DNA of 64,000 bases from Pinus tabuliformis. Lineage: Eukaryota > Streptophyta > Pinopsida > Pinales > Pinaceae. Positions within the stretch are counted from its first letter, which is position 1; each line of letters starts with the position of its first letter. The position numbers and the translations under genes were made by a program. The stretch lies in contig CM062804.1 of the NCBI GenBank assembly GCA_031772625.1, forward strand, positions 271,963,174 through 272,027,173, read 5' to 3'. Shown here one piece after another: positions 57,916 to 64,000 of the stretch. Below the pieces are notes generated by a model, which saw only the letters and a program-made list of their open reading frames with translations, made no database searches and was not told the origin of the DNA.

Positions 57916-59701
57916 TAGAGTAGTATCAAAGTACTTCAGATCTAGGATATATATATATATATATATATATATACACTAGAGTAGTATCAAAGTACTTGAG
58001 ATCTAGGGTCATTGCTTCTTGTAGAGAGCACTCCAGGCTTCAAAAATAGACTCCATATGAAATGATTTAGTTGAAATCTGCCTCAATATGAATTGATGAT
58101 GTAATGTCCTTATTGTATTGTCAATAAGGATATTGGAACCACATGCCAAGCAAAAGTTATTTTCTTGTTTTCAATCATCTGATCCTTGAACTAGCATCAC
58201 TTTTTCATTAAGACTTAATGCTTACACAAACTAAAAGACCATAACATTGTAACTTATTTGGAGACCTTCAAGAACTTCAGATAGAGCATAGTGTTCAGAC
58301 CTTCAGTTCAACAAGGATGTTGTGGCTTGCAAGTAGATGTCACAATGTGATAGAACTGTCCTTAATGCTTAATTTAGGCCGTAGAAATGGTTTACCACAT
58401 ATCACACAAACCCTTGATCGTATATCCTTTATAAAGGTCAAGAATGTAAGCTATATTTGTGAGTGTTCTGAAAATGATACAAGATTTAATATTACAATTC
58501 CCTTTTTCCGATCTTCATAGATTAATCACACTTATGGATAGGCTTCCATATTCTTCCTTGTCTAATTCACAAGGTCACATGTATATTAGATAATTGCATG
58601 ACCTTTTAGAGCTTCATCCACAAATTTTTATACTGGAACATAAGATAAAGATTTTAGAGATAACCACTTCAATATGTTATTGGAAAGATGCCCTAACCAG
58701 AAGCAACGAATATTTGAAACTTCTCACAAGAAGCGGTCTTTCATTTTAGGCCACAAGAATATTTTGTTCTTTCTTCGCTAGACTTGGGAGGATCCTTTCA
58801 GAACCTAGATAAGACAAAAATTCACATATACTAAATCCATATCTTAGTATCTTCCAAACTAATTGAATCTTCGCTGTTCTAGAGAAGAGGAGCGAATGTG
58901 CTTTTTTTGAATTTTAGAAATGGATTCCGTAATGAAGGTCATATTATTGAGTTGTTCCTTTAGTATTCTATGTCCTAGGAATTTGGTCTTCTACTTGCAA
59001 TAAAACCGCCCAAACGAATCCCAAAAAACCAATAAAAAACCAAAACAAAACCCTTGTCACAACCTCTCTTCTAATTTTTTCACTGTCTCCATAGGGGCAG
59101 AGTTACATTTCCGATGTTAATCACCAAATAATAATCGTTGAGTTCATGATTTTGGAGGATAAATGTCATCCTTCTTTATAGACATTTGGAGGGGATTCAA
59201 AGGATGCAATGAGATCCTAATTTGGAGGAAGACTCCAAATTTGAAATTCAAATTATTGAGGGAGCCACAACTTGAAAGTTGAATTTTAAGAATTAAGACC
59301 TAAGGGGTGAGATCGATACACCTTTGGTGATGGGGTTTTAATGTTTCTTTGAAGACAAAACCCTTTTCATGAGTTCTTAATCAAAGAATAATTATTAAGA
59401 CCAAGACTTGTTGGTGAAAATCCCACCTTCATGATTAGACCAATGATAGGATGCCATATCAATGTCTTTTGGGGTTTTTACCCACAACATGGGTTATGCA
59501 TATTCAAATTGGCATAAATCATAGACTATGAAGAACCACGTGGTGTGTGAAATACCACCGAAAATAAATTGACAAGGAGAATCCATCAAGGATGATCCTG
59601 ACATGAAACCCCATGAATTTCCATGTAAATTTTTGTCGACAAAAGGTGGGAATTTCCTGGTGTTACATGGGTTGACATCAATGACAACCATATATCAACA
59701 A
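56778..59701 (-). mobile_element. SIRE-type copia LTR end (solo or 3' LTR), tentative
   Basis: The right edge reads, on the minus strand, 'ccaaagggggaaat' and then TGTTGATATATGGTTGTCAT, a polypurine tract against an LTR start as in SIRE/Maximus copias. The left edge (minus) carries 'gtgattcaccccctctcaat', a sequence typical near the end of such LTRs. No coding sequence was found between. The length of about 2.9 kb is long for one LTR, so a nested insertion is possible. Confidence 0.42.
57869..58008. repeat. (TATC)/(TA)/(CA) microsatellite with a duplicated 36-bp unit
   Basis: A (ta)n(ca)n run, then cactagagtagtatcaaagt (57912), then (at)n, then the same unit again at 57974. This looks like replication slippage. 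Confidence 0.9.
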
Positions 59702-59851
59702 TTTCCCCCTTTGGAATTGATGGAAACACATGTACTCCCCTTGTGATCACTTCTCCCCCTGATTCCATGCCTCTAATCTTCTTGACCTAGTTTCTCTCCC
59801 CCTTTTACATCAATGGAAAAGGGTAACTCCCCCTTCCCATGGCTTACTATC
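59702..59851 (-). other. polypurine tract and short internal remnant of the SIRE-type element
   Basis: Several C5-C6/T runs on the plus strand (tttccccctttgg, tctccccctga, ctctccccctttt) are purine tracts on the minus strand. No coding sequence. Confidence 0.45.
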
Positions 59852-60021
59852 TCATGAATATTAGTAGTCATTTTACTTCTCCCTTTGTGGAATTTACTTT
59901 GTCCACTTGCAGACTTCATCCAAGCCTATGCAATAAGAAGTTACTCCTTAACCTGTTACAATACCTCACCAAGCTAACTCTAAGGATAGTATTTTATTAT
60001 TTTTGGTTCTCTCCTCTAAAA
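59852..60021. repeat. 170-bp direct repeat, right copy
   Basis: See 56608-56777. Confidence 0.85.
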
Positions 60022-61195
60022 CCTCTTGAACTTCTCTACTCCTCTCAGGCTTCTGCAACTCTTCAATTCCTCTGATAACATCGACCTGTCCTCCTCCTTC
60101 CAGCCTCAACAATAAATTGTAAAGGTTATTTACCACAATTCTATAAGAAATTCCTTTTTTCTTTTTTTATAGTTCATGCTGTAAACATCGCTTACCACTG
60201 CTACCTATAATCAACTATTTAATTCACAAATTAATTGAAAACATGAGACCGATTTAACTCTTTGTTCGAGGTCATTCGAACATGCATACTGCTGCTGCAG
60301 GTTTCTCCTTTCCTCTTCTCTATTGTTGCAGTCTTTTAATTCTCTCCCAAGGTAGAAAAAATCTCATATCTTCACCAAACTTTAATGATCCTTATCAAAG
60401 CTCAAGCCTTTAATCATCAATCCTCTATTTTAATCTAAATTTAAAAACAAAAAACATTTTACCTCAATCTGATGTTGCCAATCGATGATGCTACAAGCTC
60501 TATTTCTCCTTTAAAGAGAAAACCACTCACTCTGATTTCCATAATCTATTAATTACAATGAGTGACACTCAATTAGGATATTTCTTGTATTATATATAAT
60601 TGTCTTAAACAAAATGTCTACTTGAGACTATTTTTAAAACTAGTGAGAAAACTCTAACTTCCACAACATGTAACTTCATAATTGTAGCAAATCATAATTT
60701 GAAAATTTTAGCATAGGTACTTCACTATGCGATCACAAGATCCTAAATTTTTGTTGTCTAAAACTTCCCATAAAATAATTATAGCGAAAATTCCAAGATG
60801 ACTTGTATGGAGGAGTCAAACCCAAGGATCATTTGCATTGAAAAAATGTTACACAAAAAACACCCAAACAACATAAAATAGAAAGAGAAGTAACTCCACA
60901 CCTTTAAAAAGAGATAACAATGAATGAGAAGACTCTAAAAGAGTGAAAACTCCTTTTACGATATATCAAATGCACAACATGAGATGATCTCTAAAACTAG
61001 GCATGTTTAATAATATATAGGAGACAAAGGGTAAAATTACAATTAAAGGGTCTATATGATCAATAAGGACAACACTAATAGAATATTAGAAATTCAATAA
61101 CTAAATATCTAGGTCTTAACAACCATTTACCCATCATTCTTTAGATTGATAAAAGAAATTCCAAGCGTATAACCCCTTTTAAGTTCATTCTTAAG
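60022..61195. other. no gene recognised
   Basis: About 60130-60030 on the minus strand reads as a short Glu-rich coil ('EELQKPERSREVQEVLEER'), possibly decayed gag. The rest is AT-rich with nothing to call. Confidence 0.45.
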
Positions 61196-61399
61196 TGGGT
61201 AATTATATTTTTTTATTAGTTCGGTAAAAAAAGAATGGGTTAGCTATGATCCTTTAACAAGGGGCACAACAAGCTTTAAATTTGTTGAATATATAAAGAC
61301 CATGAAAAAATGTTGTTGCAACATGGGCTTATAAAAAAATATAGGGGTTATGATAAAAAAAGAAGAAGTGAATGAAACAATGAATTTTGTGGATTATTT

Positions 61400-63200
61400 T
61401 TTGATTTTTCCAAACACTAAACCTTGAAATCTTTCAAATAAAGAAAAATCCCAAGGCATGATGGTGTACCAATGGATTTATGGTATACAAGGTTTTATGA
61501 TTTTCTAAAAGAGGATTCGATGAAGGTGATAGAGGAACTAGAGAGATCATGGAAAGTTCATGGAAATTTTCATGCCACTTTTATGGAATTAATCCCTAAA
61601 AAGGATAATCCTGAAATATTTGATGAATTTAGGAAAACATTAACATGCAACTATATATATAAAACATTAGAAAATAATTTTGTAGTCGTTTAAGAAAAAA
61701 AAAATCTCCTCATAAGCCATTTCAAAGGAACAACTTTGATTTTTGGAGGAGAGGCAAATCCATTATACAATAAGGGAAACATAGAAATATAATCCATTTA
61801 ATGAAGCAAAAAGACCACCCAATAGTGGTCATGAAGCTAGATCTATCAAAAGCATATGATGGGACCAATTGTTTGTATATATTATTAATAGGTCTATGTT
61901 TGCCCATGATGAGCTAGATAATGGGGTATTTAACATCAATATCTTTTGTTGTCTTAATCAATGGCTCCCCTTCAAGGTTTCCAATACTTCTAAGGGTTTA
62001 ACAAAAGTTTGTGCTCTCTCACCATTGTTGTTCCTCATGATAGCCAAAGAGTTAAGTGAATCAATCCTTGTAACCAAAAGAACAAGGGAAATCACTGTTG
62101 TTAATGTGAGAAGATATCTATCACTATCCCTTTTATCATTTTTAGATGATGCTTTGTTATTTCTTGTAGGATATATTAGAGAAGCAAGAAAATTTAAATA
62201 ACTAATGGACATATACAAGATAGCTACAAGTATCATAAAGGTTAATTTTATGAAATCATTATTTCCGTATCTAATTTAAATGATCAATCGAACATGCACG
62301 TACTACACATTTTCCCTTTCATATGTATTGGTTTAAATTATGGATTCAACTATATATGGTTTCCTCTAAAACCTAGTGGGCATGGGAAAGAGAATGGGAC
62401 ATGGATGGTGGAAAAGATTTAAAGATAGAATCAACAATTGGTGCAAAAGTGGTTGTCAGCTGGTGGAAGACTAACTTCCATTAAGTTAGTCCTTAAGACA
62501 ATCCTAGTATTTTGGCATACTTTATCCTTTGTTATAAAATGGGTACTATAGAAAATAAAGAAAATGATTTTTAGGTTCCTTTTGCCAAGGAAAAAAACAA
62601 ATGAATGGACTTTACAAAAGGTAAATTTTGCATCCTTGTATTTAGAACCTAATCAATTTTTCTAGTGCCAATGACTTTGTCAATGAGAAAAATATTCTAT
62701 TATGCCTTGGTCCATTTTTGTGGTAATTAGATGTTATGGGAATATTAAGAGAAATATATTCTTTAGTCAATTGATAAATTTTTTTAAACGTGGTCCAATT
62801 ATATAACACATTCCACATTTTCTAAAGTTGAGTTTCAAAGTCCCTAGAGCATGCTTCCAATATGGTAAGGAAAGTTGAAATTAAAAATATGGCTACTAAA
62901 AGGGTGCCCACTAAAAACTATTCAGAGTGCCATGTTCCCTTTCCTAACCTCACTAAAGCTATAAGGTTGACAACTTAGCAAAATGATGAAAGAAGAGCAA
63001 TACAATGATGTTTCAATTCTGACACTAAGTACTCTAAAGGGCGTAAGTGTAGTTAGAGGAAATTATTCTACATATATTGTGATGAGGAAGAAGATCAATA
63101 ATTGGAAGAATCACAATATATAGAACTAGAAGAGACTAATCCAACCATATCTTATTATTAATTGGATAACATTAACACTCCTCAAACTATGAATATAGAA
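61400..63200 (+). pseudogene. LINE reverse transcriptase relic
   Basis: The plus strand reads a LINE RT start ('PRHDGVPMDLWYTRFYDFLKE', in two pieces; 'FMELIPKKDNPEIFDEFRK') at 61454-61650. Then come 'VVMKLDLSKAYDG' (about 61830), 'GLTKVCALSPLLF' (about 62000, from RGLRQGCPLSP) and 'FLDDALLF' (about 62140, from FADD), followed by thumb-like 'GGRLTSIKLVLKTI' (about 62470). Four or more frame changes and several stops; no ends were found. It differs from the intact LINE, so it represents another lineage. Confidence 0.82.
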
Positions 63201-63399
63201 GGATATATCAAAAAGGAAAAAGGTAACATAGTTGATTGATTTTGGTATTACCCATAACTTCATTTATTAGCAAAATTTCTCAATTGCTTTATCGATCAAT
63301 CTCTATTTTTTTAAGTAATGATTGCAGATGGAGGTACCATAGATTGTTTAGGGAAGATCCATAGTATTAAGTTCATTATTTGAGGTATTTATAAGATAG
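63201..63399. other. spacer
   Basis: Nothing identified. Confidence 0.5.
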
Positions 63400-64000
63400 T
63401 CCAGTGATTCCTAGTCATCTATAATTTTTTTTGTTTACCAGATATATACCTTTCATTTATGCGTATGCTCTTTGCCCTGCGACTCTATGCGATTTGGGCA
63501 AACCAGAAACAAAAAGAAATGATTTTTCTCATGCTTATGTTCTTTTCCGTCGCGTCTTAGTGTGATCTCGGAAAATCAGAAACATTGAGAAAAATATTTA
63601 GTTTTCAGTCAAATCTAACTTTAAGCTGTAAAGCTTGGATTACTTTTGCTTGCTCGTTTTGAAATGTGTTTTTGCTAATGTTGTTTTGTAGGCAAAAAAT
63701 GGGTTTTTTCAAAAAGCACGCACTCCAAAAAAAACCCTTCCTCCTTCCCAAAAATTACTAACCTTTTAAACTAGCTCACTTGGTCCAAAGTTACTTTATG
63801 AGAATAGAGGTCTTGAGTTCAAGTCTTTCTTTTGTTGAGTTACTTTTTCAAAAAGCACATGTAACTTATTTTTTAAAGTTATTTTATGTAAAAGTGTTCT
63901 CACCCATTATAAAAAAGTTACTTATAATTCTAAAGTCTCTTTATCTTTTATTTAAGTTACAATTTAGTGGATAGTTCATTAAGTACCATTGTAAAAGTGA
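63400..64000 (+). mobile_element. copia leader fragment, second copy, cut by the window end
   Basis: Reverse complement of about 18180-18790, the leader of the 13-19 kb copia. Shared stretches include 'tatgctctttgccc', 'gggcaaaccagaaac', 'cctctattctcataaagtaa' (inverted) and 'ttctcacccattat'. Coding sequence would lie beyond the right edge. No LTR or primer-binding site is visible to its left, so the copy is 5'-truncated or rearranged. Confidence 0.8.

Noticed and set aside
1..64000. CRISPR array, rRNA or operon-like gene organisation
   Set aside because: Tandem repeats lack spacer structure, no rRNA or canonical tRNA sequence was seen, and all coding sequence is eukaryotic transposon type.

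Overview
This is a plant nuclear window with no recognisable host gene: nearly everything that can be identified is transposable-element sequence. The evidence is a Ty1-copia element with an initiator-Met primer-binding site, Ty3-gypsy sequence of the non-chromovirus plant type, a LINE whose second ORF ends in the RNase H domain known from plant L1-like elements, and a foldback DNA element. The density of old, nested and broken copies suggests a large-genome seed plant (conifer-like is my guess, from style only).

Layout. 1-10.8 kb is AT-rich, has no gene I can support, and holds a string of independent short tandem repeats, densest at 5.6-10.5 kb. 10.9-12.6 kb is the 3' end of a LINE related to the full-length one further right. 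13.37-19.52 kb is a complete but mutated Ty1-copia element on the minus strand, with paired LTRs and a perfect 5-bp target duplication, inserted into an older minus-strand coding-like frame. 20.1-21.3 kb and 24.1-25.1 kb are two related retroposed elements without recognised coding capacity, each with its own target duplication. Between them lies a direct duplication of about 0.5 kb, one copy of which contains a 613-bp foldback element.

25.59-32.70 kb is the centrepiece: a full-length LINE with a perfect 15-bp target duplication, a frameshifted ORF1, an intact 1414-codon ORF2 (endonuclease, reverse transcriptase, zinc knuckle, RNase H) and a long third frame that overlaps the end of ORF2. 33.2-33.5 kb is a tRNA-derived SINE candidate. 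33.7-34.7 kb holds two tandem arrays. 34.9-36.65 kb is another minus-strand retroposed element with a 16-bp target duplication.

41.2-55.8 kb is a decayed 14.6-kb Ty3-gypsy element on the minus strand. Its order from right to left is LTR, gag, protease remnant, RT, RNase H, integrase, a large extra ORF remnant, LTR. A second copy of the foldback element sits inside it. Its right LTR is shared with the 3' end of another copy of the same family. 56.8-59.8 kb resembles the LTR end of a SIRE-type copia. 61.4-63.2 kb is a plus-strand LINE reverse-transcriptase relic. The last 0.6 kb is homologous, in inverted orientation, to the leader of the 13-19 kb copia.

Coding potential: only LINE ORF2, and possibly the third frame, are uninterrupted. 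All similarity statements come from reading the sequence by eye; no database search was run.
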